From positions 17,732,001 to 17,796,000 of the forward strand of contig OU612072.1 in assembly GCA_914767715.1 (NCBI GenBank): a stretch of DNA of 64,000 bases, written 5' to 3'. The position numbers and the translations under genes are program-made. Under the pieces are notes generated by a model. That model was not told where the DNA came from. It worked only from the letters and a program-made list of their open reading frames with translations, and made no database searches. This DNA comes from Membranipora membranacea (lineage: Eukaryota; Bryozoa; Gymnolaemata; Cheilostomatida; Membraniporidae). Position 1 is the first letter of the stretch, and the number at the start of each line of letters is the position of its first letter. Below are positions 1 through 13,400 of the stretch, piece after piece.

Positions 1-1
1 A

Positions 2-3000
2 GAGGTCGGAGGTCAGCATGGTGTTGTCAAGTTTGTCGCTAATAATGGAGCGAAGACGTTCCGACTTCACCTGACTATGTTCGGTAAATGTCTACAGGAT
101 CCAAAGGCTCAGGTGAGTACCGTGTTGTTATTAATTTATACTGGTTGTTGGGCTATGAGTCTGACCTGACAAATAGATTACTCTGACATCATCCCCGGAA
201 GGCCATGGTGGATATCCCCACATATACCCTCCACCTATACCTCTACCTGACAGACTGAGATAACCGATCGTCTCTCTAATCCAGGCTAGTGCATATCTCA
301 ATTATTATATTCACTTTCTATTCAAGCTCATCTTCCACTAATGATAGACACAGATTATGTTAGGAAAGGACCCAGCCCATCCTCTTTCTTACACTATAGT
401 TGAGATGTTGTGCATTTTCAGCTGCAACTTGTTACTAGCAAAGTTTTATTATTGTTATTCAGAAACAGAAGAAGCGGAGACCTCTCAAGAGTACAGGCAG
501 CTCTATAAATAGACCAGCTGTACGGCGTCCTCTTGCTACAAGAAAACCTGCTCTACAACCAACCAAATCAAGTTATAAAACAGATTCAATCTACAACGGA
601 CAGGAGAATAAGGAGAACCTGCACACACCTGACACAGTGTTAATCTGCAGGAAGAAGCCTGTAGTCTGTCAATCTACTGGTAATCAGAATATACCCATTC
701 TTACCGGTAAGCTGTTCACTAGGTCTACTAGAGAAGCAATGCCTTGTTTGTATTTTTGATGCGATGAAATCAGGTGTAAGAAGTGATCTAGTATGTCAGA
801 CAGGTAGTTGAGATGGTTGGCTGAATAAGTTACTAAATTATTGCGAGCTGCCGGAAAATCATCAGTTATCTGAAATAAGTACTTTCCTGTAACATGGTGT
901 AGTAATATTTTTTAATGTCAAGGCCGAATAGTTGATGCAATGTAGATAAAGGTTTTATAACCAAGTCCTTCATTTGTTCAAATGATAATGAACTATTCGT
1001 GGAGTGACACGACAAAACATGTATTGATGGAGATGTATTGTATCTTTGAGCTCCGCTATTTATTGAATCATCGAATTTTTATTCAGAGAGTATGCTGGAG
1101 GAGTCTATCCGCACTCCATCAGCTCCTGCAAAGACCTTCATAATAGACAAAACTCTACAAACACCATGCCTAATGTCAGATCAAACTCTGCTGCAGAATA
1201 CACTCAATTCTACTGACTTATCTCTGCAACAAACTCTCACATTATCCGATCTGCATTTGACACCTACCACAAAGCAATCAAACCTGGAGAATACACCCTC
1301 AGTTATTGACAACACATTACTGCAGATGACACCTGGATCTACAGACACTACGCTGCAGGCGACACCTTCTCTGCCTGCTGTGGAGAGTGAATACAGAACC
1401 CCTCCCAACCCCTCATCAGTGTTGAATGCAGTGAGGGGTGAGGATATCGGACCGTTGACTCCTGTCTCTGAGCTAGCCAATAATAAGTACACATCACTCT
1501 CTGAGGCTATGAAACGGTAAGCTCATAGATCTTACTCAATGAGGCTATGATAATAGGGAACTGGAATCAAGATATCTTCATTTTTACCTATTTTCCCTAT
1601 TATGGGACAGTAGATACACAAAGTGTGCTCTTATACAACGCACATGATTGTATGTATAGTTATCTATCCTTTGTTTTATGTAGGAGGTCTACCTTTGTAC
1701 TTGAGGAGCCTTCTCAGACTAACACCCCTACTATTGCCCCCTCCTCAGCCTGCACAGCTCCACCCCTGAGAGACGGACAGAGAGAGAAAACAAGCTTAGA
1801 TAAGGTGTTAGATTCACTCGATGATTCGTTCACTCCTGATTCCCTTGATAGTCAACTACAGGTAATTGAAACATAATTGATGTTCGGAAAATATGTACTT
1901 TTTTTATACAGTGTGTTGAAATTCGGATGGGCAATATTTTGATCCATATATACACTCTAACAAACAAAAAAGCAAAGAGCTCATTGGCCTTACTTAGTAA
2001 GCTCATGAGCTCAGCTGGGAAACTCTGTCCCTAGGATGTAAATATTTACAGTGTATATTTATTTGCCAGCTGGGAGACAAACACCCTCAAACAAATCAAG
2101 GCAGAAAAACCTCACAGCCCGGGGGAGGTAACTCTAAATCTGCTGATATAGATAATGATGGGCCACTCGCTGAGTCCAGCTTCTCTCTTATATATAAATG
2201 TGATGAGATACAAGATTATACAGAACTCCAGTACCAGGTACAATATACAAATGTAATAGATGTTCCAAAATTAAATGTTGGAACTGGTCACACAGATAAA
2301 AAAAATAACTCTGCTGATTTACTCAAAATAAAATATCAAATAATGTGCTAGGTGGCTCAAAAACTATTTATTCGGTATATTCCAAAAGAACCGTTGGTTA
2401 AAATAAAGGGTCGGATAAGATGATTGTTGCCTTCTATGTACTTGAAATTAGGTGCTCTTGTTTGTGTCTGACTGTGATTATCCATGTCAGGGTGTCCACT
2501 ACCTAGCTTGGGGAATCTTCAAAAACATTTCCAACTACTTGTTTGTCATATTAATACAAGTAGAAGTACTGGCATCTACATAATATACAGATGTATATTT
2601 ACCGATTTATCATCTCAACCATCTATAGTGATTCCTTCGTATTATGGTAATATGGTGTATGTGTATGGTTAAACATGTTATTTATAGATGACTCCGCCCC
2701 CACCAAAATCTACAATTAGACAACAGTACACCTCAACACATGTAGTCAAACATAACAAACAGACAGCAAAGAGAGAACCCAAACACAATGTCACACAGAA
2801 TACAACATTACTGTCGGATACTATCGTCACACAAGATAATATCACAATGTTATCAGATATCACTCTTGGAGGTATTCATCCTCTAGAGATGACTACAGGT
2901 TAGTGAAACAGTTTGTAATAAGCAGGCTTGTATGATACCTCTATTATACACATACAATACTCGTTTTATACTATAGGAGTGGGAGGTGGCTCAGTTGGTT

Positions 3001-4405
3001 AGAGCGCCGCTCCTTTAGCATGCAAATGTCGAAGGTCGTGGGTTTGAATCCCACTGCAGTCGATCCAATTCCGGGGTGTGGTTAACCCCAGGAGTGCTCC
3101 GACCTGCCTGCAAACCGAGAAAAACCTGACACAGATATTGCGGGTTCGCCACTAAGGCACTAAAATTTTTGCCGCCCATGCTTTGGGATGTGTGATAAAA
3201 CATCTGATTTTAATCAATTTTTTAATCTATTATACTCAATTTTATATGTAGATATTTGTGTCCTGAAATCATCAGACATTATCAACGCTCACCTAGTGGT
3301 TTACAGTAACTGCTCACCACTTGAACGAAATCCCCTCACCTTCCCCCACCCTACCATACCTACCATATAGGTTGTTTACTGGGTGTAACCGCCAGCCCCA
3401 TGTTAGTTATGATATCATAAGCTAGGCACAGTGATGATCTAATTATAGTAAGTATACATAATAATTTATTATATTATCGTGATTCGCAGATTTATCAGCT
3501 ATAGCGTTACAAGGTAGCAGTGATTCTAGCTCTGGTTCTTTATCCGGTATTCGAGCTGCTGGTAATAAAAGAAAATCACAGGATAGACAGGAGATAACAA
3601 CTCCTGATAAGTTCATTAAGATTACTCGCAGTGATTCCACTTCTACTAATTCTGCTGGTGCTCGAAAACTATCATCTACTAATAAAGGTCTGTCAAGCCT
3701 TCATATCATTTTCAAACTGATATGAATGCAAACATGGATATCTGTTAAATACAGTCTGGCTTTTTGTCAAAATAATCCGCCTGCATACAACTAATAGTTT
3801 ATACATGTACAAAGTCTAAATACAATGTATGTATCGCAAACATAAATCAAGCATATAAATGTTTTAGTATAACAGCTCCTATATCTGGTATTACAGCGGC
3901 AGCTAACACATCAGTAGCAGTGAGGACTCTCAGATTGGTACGACCTAACTTATGTAGCACAGTCAAGAAGACTTTACCTTATGTTTCTAAAAATAGATTC
4001 TATGATGACAGGTAAGTCATTACTGACATATGAATTCTCACACTTACTGTAGCTTAGTCTGCATTTCCAAAAGTAACCATCGACAATTTTGTGCTCAAGA
4101 TAAACAAACCAATACCTACAGTCGATTCCTGCTGATTTGTCTTTCAAATCCTGATCTATCCGGCCTGCAGTGTAATAGTGAAGAGGGGGGGGGACCCCAA
4201 AGGCAGACAAACCGAGGTATTAGTTGATTCAGTTTTACACGTAATTCAAGGTGGAAAGAAAAACAGGAGAGAGGATTTACTAGATGGATAAATCACATCC
4301 TCACACCAACCCTACAGCTGTCCTCTTCCTCCTCTTCCTCCTCAGCTTCTACTGCTGATGATGTGACAGCAGGCAGCTCGACAGACTCTACTATATCAAA
4401 TGATG
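2..4405 (+). CDS. ASPM: ASPM N-terminal part: ASH-domain end and Ser/Thr-rich linker (exons 1-9)
   Basis: The first exon ends the ASH (ASPM-SPD2-Hydin) domain, reading NGAKTFRLHLTMFGKCLQD, and is followed by the basic stretch KQKKRRPLK, which family members also have after this domain. Exons at 1087-2898 are rich in Ser, Thr, Leu and Gln, with repeated TP dipeptides (for example RTPSAP, LQTP, LHLTP, QMTP, QATP, RTPPNP, LTPV). These could be proline-directed kinase sites, which is inference. Exon 3897-4011 ends FYDD and exon 4251-4405 starts RWKEKQERGFTRWINHIL, a strongly conserved ASPM block just before the first CH domain. Internal exons 5-7 are supported only by open frame, phase and splice consensus. 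The 788-bp intron 707-1086 and neighbours show no other gene. Confidence 0.8.
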
Positions 4406-7400
4406 GTCAGTCTATATCACTACTATAATAAGTCAACTCTCTAGGCGTGAGAACAGGGGGGGGGGGCGTATCCTTATTGTAGGATCTGATTGGCTTTTTT
4501 TTCATTTTGTCATCGAAACCTCAGTGTAAAATGAAGATATCAGTCAATCATACTTTTAAAGTTGTTGGGACACAAGGGACTCAGGTGTGTTATTAGCCGC
4601 ATATCTTGTTTCTTTCTTGTGGTCATGAGTGAGAAGTTTGATATTATTGATCCTCTTCAGGTGGAGATAAAACCCTATTAGATGTGACATCACAAGGTAA
4701 AAAGGCCCCAAGTAAGGAGACAATGTCTCTACGTACATACAGGGAAATCAGTAAGCTAAACGCACTCAGATTCCAGGCTCTCAGGCTATTCCAGGTGAGT
4801 TTGTGTGTCTCAGACCCTAAGTAAAGAGTGTGTGTGTGTTTTCAAAAAGACTCATCATCGGATAGCTCAAAATATCTGTCACTTTAAGGTTTTCATTTAT
4901 GTTGTGAGAGAAATCATATGTTAATGTGAGGCATCAGTATGCTAGTGTGTGCTAGTATAACTACAATGGGACTTTGGTATACTGTGACGTGACAAGTGTG
5001 ATGTAATCACCATGTACTTCAGTGATCATCACCAGTTTATATTCTTGATACAGAGTGAAGATTTACTGAGGATATTCACATCTATAGAAGAAGCTGTAGA
5101 CAATAATAAGCTCTCTGTTAGACAAGATAAAGCTATACACGCAGACCTCGGTAAGTGAACATAATAAACACGCAGACCTCGGTAAGTGCACATGATATAC
5201 ACACAGAACCTAGCAAGTACATACCCTCATGCAGTAACAATGGGCTGCATGACAAGTCTCCTTTCAATAAGACAAAAAAGTCAAAATCAAGTCAGGCAGC
5301 TAGTTCTGCAGTTGTTACGCAAATGATTTACTATTAAAAATCATAGCACTTCCGGATAAAACTATGTATGTGTGAGGAATTGTTTCCCCTGCGAATCTGC
5401 CATGCATAAAGTACATGCCCAATAAGCTGCCACTTCCAATTATTTTTAATTTCTGATTTTTTTCGTTTTACATTTTTAAATTTTATTTTCAAGAGGTATT
5501 GTACAATAGTAGATAACTCCGTGCATAAAGCTTGGTTGAGAAATTAGGCCTTTACAGTTCTATGATGTAGATTGAAGTTGCAGATTACTAGGCTTGTACA
5601 GTACACACACACACCATATGTTTACGGCATGGATGAGCAGGGAGGGCAATTTCTAACTCTATCCATAATTATTACCTCAAAGAACTTTGAATTTTCTCAC
5701 TGTTAAAATATAGCATAACTACTGCAGAACTAGCTGCCTGACTATGTATTGCTTTAGTCTTTCGGTTGTCTGTAAGTATGACACCAATGGATGCAGATTG
5801 CAGACATTTTTTAGTAATTCTTAGTCATTCTGATATTATATGTGTGTATACTTGTAGGATTATGTGGAGAATTGTGTACCATACTGATGTATTATAATCC
5901 CTTATGGCTGAGAATCGGACTTGAGTCAGTACTCGGTGAAAACCTCACATCTTATTCTCTCACTTATATTATCAAACAGGTACTCAGTGTGACATACCTA
6001 ATATTACTCTTATTTATGTGTTTTCTGTTGGGGAAATTAGATTTACGGATATGTAGTAGAGACATAAAAGAATAAATCGAAAATATGTTGATATTGATAA
6101 TTGGAATATTGGCTGCATCTAGTGATATGCGTAAATATTTTCTAGTTTTTGACTCATAATTTGTTTTATGTATGTGCGCGTGAATTTCAGTGAATATTTT
6201 ATTAAATGTTTGTTGAATATTGATGTGTATATTTGTATTTATATATATACGTATATATGATCTTTTAACAGAGGATATTGAAGGATCCAGGATTGGCATC
6301 TCAATATTCACATCCACATGTAGCTAATCTTTACAAGCCAGGATATCAATCTGAGATCGGCAAACATCTACTCAAGAAAATACTCATGATTGTAAGTCTT
6401 ATATAAACATAAACATAATCATTCGTTCGCTCAGATTCAGAAAGGTATTTACAGGTATAAATGTTAAATATTTTCCTGTTTATTTTCTGTTTTTGACAGG
6501 TCTATTTTCTGGATAGAGCTAAACTAGATAGACTGATAGACTATGATCCTTGTTTATTCAAAGTGACATCACAATACAAATCAAGCAGAGACATACTAAT
6601 TTATTTGGCCCGAGAACTTATGGCTGGTGAAGGTAAGATTATCGGGTCGCTCCATTCACTCTTATATTGAGATATCTGAGATATAAACCTTTTTTAGTTA
6701 TGCAGATACATGTTATGGATATTTGATTGCAGTTACTCACTTTCACTGATATAATTATGTTTTGTTTTGATATGATGACACCATTACAGTGATCATAACA
6801 TATCACGGTACTGTCACTCCTAAGTTCCTAACTCACACTATTATTATACACAGGAGACATAACGAGACACCTGGGATATCTGGGTTATAGAGTATCATAT
6901 CAACAGAAAGCTCTAGATGAGTATGACTACGGAGTAACTAATATAAAACAAGATCTCAGGGACGGCGCAAGGCTAGCGTAAGGAAACCTAACTACATTCT
7001 GTATATGACTTGTAAATAAGGTTGCCCCAGGCATGCACAGACAAATCCTCTCTCCTCAATCACATCGCATAATTCTCTGTAGCTCCTGTTGTTTTCATTA
7101 TATAGGTTAATCGATGATTATAAGCCGAAGTTTGATATGAAACAATTTCCCATTTTCTATTAGAAATGTTTCTACTGGTCAACATTTAAATATTAAGAGT
7201 AAACAAAGCCACAGCAGCAGGCTGTCAGTCTCAGTTTGTTTTCCATCCACATCAGAACATATACAATGTATATAGCTGTCAAGGCTAGTATTAACTGCTG
7301 TCACTTCTACCCCATGGCATTATCCTGACCACCTTGTGTGTACACATAGAGGGCTGTACCAGTAGGCCTATAGTTCAGTATTAATCCTAACATAGGCGCC

Positions 7401-10400
7401 CCCCCCCCCCCCCCCCACGCGGTCACATTATGTTTGCCACGTTAGATGATTGTTTTAGCTTATAACTTTGCTTTGTTATTATAATTATTATATAGTAAGA
7501 TGGTTGAGATGTTAACTAAAGATTACTCTCTTACTAATAAACTAAGAATTCCAGCAGTATCCCTCACAAATAAGCGCTACAATATACAGGTATATATACA
7601 ATATACATGTTTATATACGATATATGTACACAATATATATATACAAGTGTGTATATATTAAACAGGTGTTCATTTAAATACACATACACTGAATGACTGA
7701 CAGTGACAACAGCTACATATATTCTGATAACTTACCTAATTGCAATGTAGGTATTGCCTTTAGCTAACTCAGGTATTATTTGGTTGTTATAGTTGGGTCT
7801 GAAGGCCCTAGTCAGTTCTCATGTGGATATCGGTGATGTGAAATCTGAGGATTTAGTGGCCGGTCATCGGGAAATAACTCTCAAGTTACTCTGGATTATA
7901 ATTTCTCATTTCCAGGTGAGTTATTTCTTTACAGTTTTTGGAGGTGAGAGTATGCTTCACTGTTGTATACATATTAAATTTGGGATGTATTGAGTTGTAT
8001 AGCACCTGATAGCTCCTTCTATGTAATATTTCGAAGTAAATTTTATGATTACAACACGTTGCCTGTCAAAGCGTCATGTATTACTGTATGTCATCAATAG
8101 TGCAGCCATTATCAGGAATTGCCGCCTCAATGGTGAAAATATTGGTTCTGCATAGAGCATTATATAGTCAGACAGTAAATACTGCTGCGCTTATGAAAAA
8201 GTGAAAAGTTTAAAGCGCTCTCCTGTAAAAAGTATTTATTGCATTAGAGGATTCTCAGGTTGATTTCTGCCTGACTGTAAGATGCTTTGCTCTTTGGGTA
8301 TCAGTCTCTACTATCGAGGTTATGATACCAAAGGTTTGTAATATGAGACCTGATTGGTTGAGATACCGGAGGTTTGTAATATGAGATCTGATCACTGGTT
8401 GAGATACCGGAGGTTTGTAATATGAGATTTGATTGGTTGAGATACTGATTTTACAGGTAGAGAAGTTGATAGATACAAATATACTGAGAGAGGAAATGAG
8501 AAGATTAGAGAAATCTCTCATTGCTATCTCCTCATTGTCATCATCTCCTCACAATCCATCTTCTGTAGATCTACAGAGTCTTAAACGAGGTCAGTATATA
8601 ATATGTGTGTATGTGAAACTGTACTGTTATGTATATGACTTACCCTGACCTAGATAATTAACGGGCTTTATTATTGATCAAGGATTTAGACAATGATGAA
8701 TAAATTCATTACTTATATTTCTAATAAGGTTGAAACTGTTTGAAAAATAAGAGAGCTAAGAAATTCCCATAGTGTATAAAAAAATATCTCACTGATGAAA
8801 TTAAAATAATTGAGCAACAATATAAAGTTAGATGAAACAGACTGACTTGACCATGACCTATTCAGATGAAACAGACTAACTTAGGCGTTTGTTCGTTGAG
8901 TTTAATGCAGAATGGAAGCTATCAATTAACATCCAGCCATCATGATAGGACCCGGTATATCTTATATAGACTCACCATCTGAATTTTTTGTAGAAGCTCT
9001 TCTATAATTAGTATGTATCTATATAGCTCTATTCTATAGATACTTCGGTAGCTGGATTACTGCTCTACTGTACAGCTCTGGTCTGTGCTCATCAGGGTGT
9101 GGGCGTGGCCAATTATTCAGCCTCGTTTTCAGATGGTAGAGCGTTATGTTATCTAGTAAGACATTATCAGAGGTGTGTGATAGGAGATGATATACGTGAT
9201 AGGACAACTCAGACTGTACTCAGCCCCACATCAGACACAACAGGTAAACATACAACAACACATAGTAAGACAACTCTAACCTCACTCAGTCCAAACAGTA
9301 CCTAGCAGTGATTTTGATATATGCACGTGTCTCGTCTCATACAGTATCATATGTTATAGTTAAAACGATACATGAATGTTATTATTATATCATGGTGCGG
9401 TGGGTTAAGAGTGCATGGCTCCGAGTAGTGAATAGGGCCTAGCTAACTAACTACATCAACTCACTTTTTTGGGGGCGGTGAGATGGCGCAATTGGTTAAC
9501 CTGCTTTCTATTCACTGCCAGGCACTTGGTGCTGCAGGAGGCGTGTATTCCAGCCCCATTGGGGGAGCTTTCAAGGTTTCCAGCCTCCCAGCAACCTCTT
9601 CGGGTGTATATCTCTCCTATTAGTAAAATTGTAAAAATGTTTGTCGGAGTAGTTAATAAATACACTTGTCCATTATTTAATTACCAGGTATTAATGGTTC
9701 CATACTAGCGTCTAATAACACTGACTCCACAGCTGATGATGGTAATCTAGATATGAGCGAGCTGCTACAAAACGAGAGAGACAACTTCAAAATTTTACAC
9801 AAAGCTGTAAGTCACTCTATCTGCTGTCTCTCCCAATAGTTTGATTGTCTCTCTGTAAAATGGTAACCTCGAGGCACTTTGTAGACCTGCAGTCCACTGT
9901 TCGAGAACCATATTATGGTGGAGCTTTGTAACCTTTGGAACAATAACCACAACATTTTCTTCTATGAGACTATTCTTACCCAACTAAAGATAATCGTACT
10001 GTCATCAATTAGTGTCAATTCTCACCAGCCATGCATGTTCTTGTATTGGCACTTGGTGATAATGGTATACTAAATTGGATTTAAGGGAGAGAATATTTGG
10101 TGTTCAAGTACAAAAGATACACATGTGTCAGGATGTGTCAGAATGTGTCAGAATGTGTCAGAATGTGTCAGAATGTGTCAGAATAGGAAAATCGATGAGC
10201 CAAGTGTTCAAATTTTAGTGAGTTAGTGTTGAGACAGGGAGACTGCTTTATAGCTCAATGGCTTTTTCCCGTTTTGGGTGCCTGTTTGTGATGATGTATG
10301 AGATGAGTGCCCTACAGGGGAATAATATTTATCTCCCAACTACGAGGAAATATATTTGTGAATTTCACTAACATTCATAATGGTATTATTGGTATTTAAA

Positions 10401-13400
10401 AACTTCGGAAGGACCACAGCAATATATAGTCTGGCGGTTAGTTCCGCAGTAATTATGCAATATTTTCACATTTAGATAATAATAATAACGTATAGTGTTA
10501 GAAATCGTCCTCCCTTCTCATCTAAGAGCTATGCGGTATTCATGGGGCCTAGTGCTGTGCCAACCTGATAAGCTACCACTTCAAAGTCCAAAATAAATAT
10601 AGTTCCATTGCCAGGAGAAATTTTACGATAGTAGATAACTTCATATATGAATTTATACGGTTCTCTCGAGTAGATAGAACTGATAGTTCATGGGCTGGTA
10701 CAGCACTGAATACCATGAATACCTCATATATGAAAAGGTAGGACAATTTTTAACACTGTACATAATGTTTACCCAAAAGTGATCTGAATTTTTCAGTGTG
10801 AAAATATTGCGTAACTACTTCAGAACTAGCTGCCAGACTATATATTGCTGTGGTCATTATGGAGTCTTTGAGTGTTTAAAATTAAGCTTCACAGTAACCG
10901 ATCTGAGCCAGAGCCTGTGTGTAATCGTGAATCATGAGTAAATGTGATACTGATCTACCAGTTACTTGACATCGCAAGATGAAGTTTGGTTACATAAGAA
11001 TAATTATAGTTATAAATGATATTATATTATAGGTGACACAGCTGGGAGGTATACCTATTATAAGTACTTCCGCTGATATGGTATCTACATTTCCTGATGA
11101 GAAGATAACTACTCTGTATATAACATATATCTGGTCTAGGTTACTCGGTAAGTACCATCAATGAGTGAGAGACACCTTGGTACTATATATAACTCATAGT
11201 ATACTACACTATATGTATACATCCCAATAAGCCGATCAGTGATATGTATGATCGCTATATCCCGATATATACCTGTGTAATATATAAGCTTACAACGCTA
11301 CCTTTATAGGTTACTGACACATTATGATTGTTGCTGACTTAGGTACTGATACCTGTCCGACTGTTAAGGACAAAGTCTGTGATTACTGTTCAGGAGTGTT
11401 TATAGTGTGTAACTTATAGTGTGTTACTTATAGTGTGTTACTTATAGTGTGTTACTTATAGTGTGTTACTTATAGTGTGTTACTTATAGTGTGTTACTTA
11501 TAGTGTGTTACTTATAGTGTGTTACTTATAGTGTGTTACTTATAGTGTGTTACTTATAGTGTGTTACTTATAGTGTGTGACTTATAGTGTGTGACTTATA
11601 GTGTGTGACTTATAGTGTGTAACTTATAGTGTGTTACTTATAGTGTGTTACTTATAGTGTGTTACTTATAGTGTGTGACTTATAGTGTGTGACTTATAGT
11701 GTGTGACTTATAGTGTGTTACTTATAGTGTGTTACTTATAGTGTGTTACTTATAGTGTGTGACTTATAGTGTGTGACTTATAGTGTGTTACTTATAGTGT
11801 GTTACTTATAGTGTGTTACTTATAGTGTGTTACTTATAGTGTGTTACTTATAGTGTGTAACTTATAGTGTGTTACTTATAGTGTGTTACTTATAGTGTGT
11901 AACTTATAGTGTGTTACTTATAGTGTGTTACTTATAGTGTGTTACTTATAGTGTGTTACTTATAGTGTGTTACTTATAGTGTGTTACTTATAGTGTGTGA
12001 CTTATAGTGTGTTACTTATAGTGTGTTACTTATAGTGTGTTACTTATAGTGTGTTACTTATAGTGTGTGACTTATAGTGTGTTACTTATAGTGTGTTACT
12101 TATAGTGTGTTACTTATAGTGTGTTACTTATTAATACTTATAGAGTTGAGAGAGGAAACGTGGGCAGCTCTCACCATACAGACAAGATGGCGTCTCCGGG
12201 TATGTTTGTCTGTTTGTACTTCTACAGCTTATATACGCATAGACATTGATTCACAATATGGCTACTCCATTACTATTATGGAGTTGGTTGCCATTGGTAG
12301 GAATGCTACCTCTGATGGTAAAAATCGCCAGAATAGCTAACAGTGGATTTGCTGGTTCTTTGCTGTTTGAGTGCGTACATAAATCAATATTAAGGTCTCA
12401 CCATTCAATTACCAAGTTCATTTTACAAAACCATAATAATATGTTGACTTGACTTCTTGTTGCATGTGATCACAATCAGCTCTATGTGAAAGAGCTCATC
12501 AACAGACTAGTATCTAAGCTATAATCATCTTAGGGTTATTTATTTTGATCATTTATGTCCTTCCAACAGGGACAGAGGAGAAGACAAGAGGCAGAACTAG
12601 CAGAGAAGCGTCACAGGAGAAATGAGGCAGCTGAGAGGGTACAGAACTGGTACAGAGCTATGAGAGAACAAAGTCAGACAAGGCAGAAGAGAACGGCAGC
12701 TGCAGCTCTCATACAGAGACATTGGAGGGCCAAATGGGAGAGAACTCAATATGTACGGAGACTTCAGACAATCAGAGGTGCTGTTTTAGTGATAGAGATA
12801 TGGTGGAGCTCTGTTCAGATGAGAATTAAAGCAGAGAATGAGTTACGAAGGCAGAAGAAATCTGCAGTAAGGATTCAGAGTTGGTATCGTTCACTGCGAC
12901 ACAAAGAGCAGGCTAGGAGAGAATATCAGAGACAGACAGAGGCGTCTTTGTTCATCCAGAAATGGTACAGACAACATTACCAACATAAGAAAGGAGCATG
13001 CCTCACAATCCAGCAATGGTACAGGGGTTGTAAACTGCAGCAACAAACTAGGAAAGACTTTCTACAAAAGAAGGCGTCTGTGATCTGTCTACAGCAATGG
13101 TGGAGACAAACAATGATACAGAAAAAGGACATGGCAATCTTTGTACAGAAGAAAAGAGAATGTGTCACAATCCAGCAATGGTATAGGGGTTATAAACTGC
13201 AGAAACAAACAAGGACAGCCTTTCTACAAAAGAAGGTGTCTATCATCTGTCTACAGCAATGGTGGAGACTATCAAGGTTACAGAAACAAGACATGACAAA
13301 CTTCCTTCAGAAGAAAAGAGCATGTGTCACCATTCAGCAGTGGTACAGAAGCTGTGAGCTGCAGCAACAAACTAGGACATACTTTCTACAAAAGAAGGCG

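Noticed and set aside
2976-3060. Possible tRNA gene (A and B boxes)
   Set aside because: No acceptor stem closes after the B box and the same head plus body recurs at 21545-21815, so it is a SINE.
5842-6317. Open frames on both strands, plus 5842-6075 and minus 5964-6317
   Set aside because: The plus frame is ASPM exon 5858-5979 read on into the intron; the minus frame is AT-rich shadow with Ile/Asn/Lys codons and no motif.
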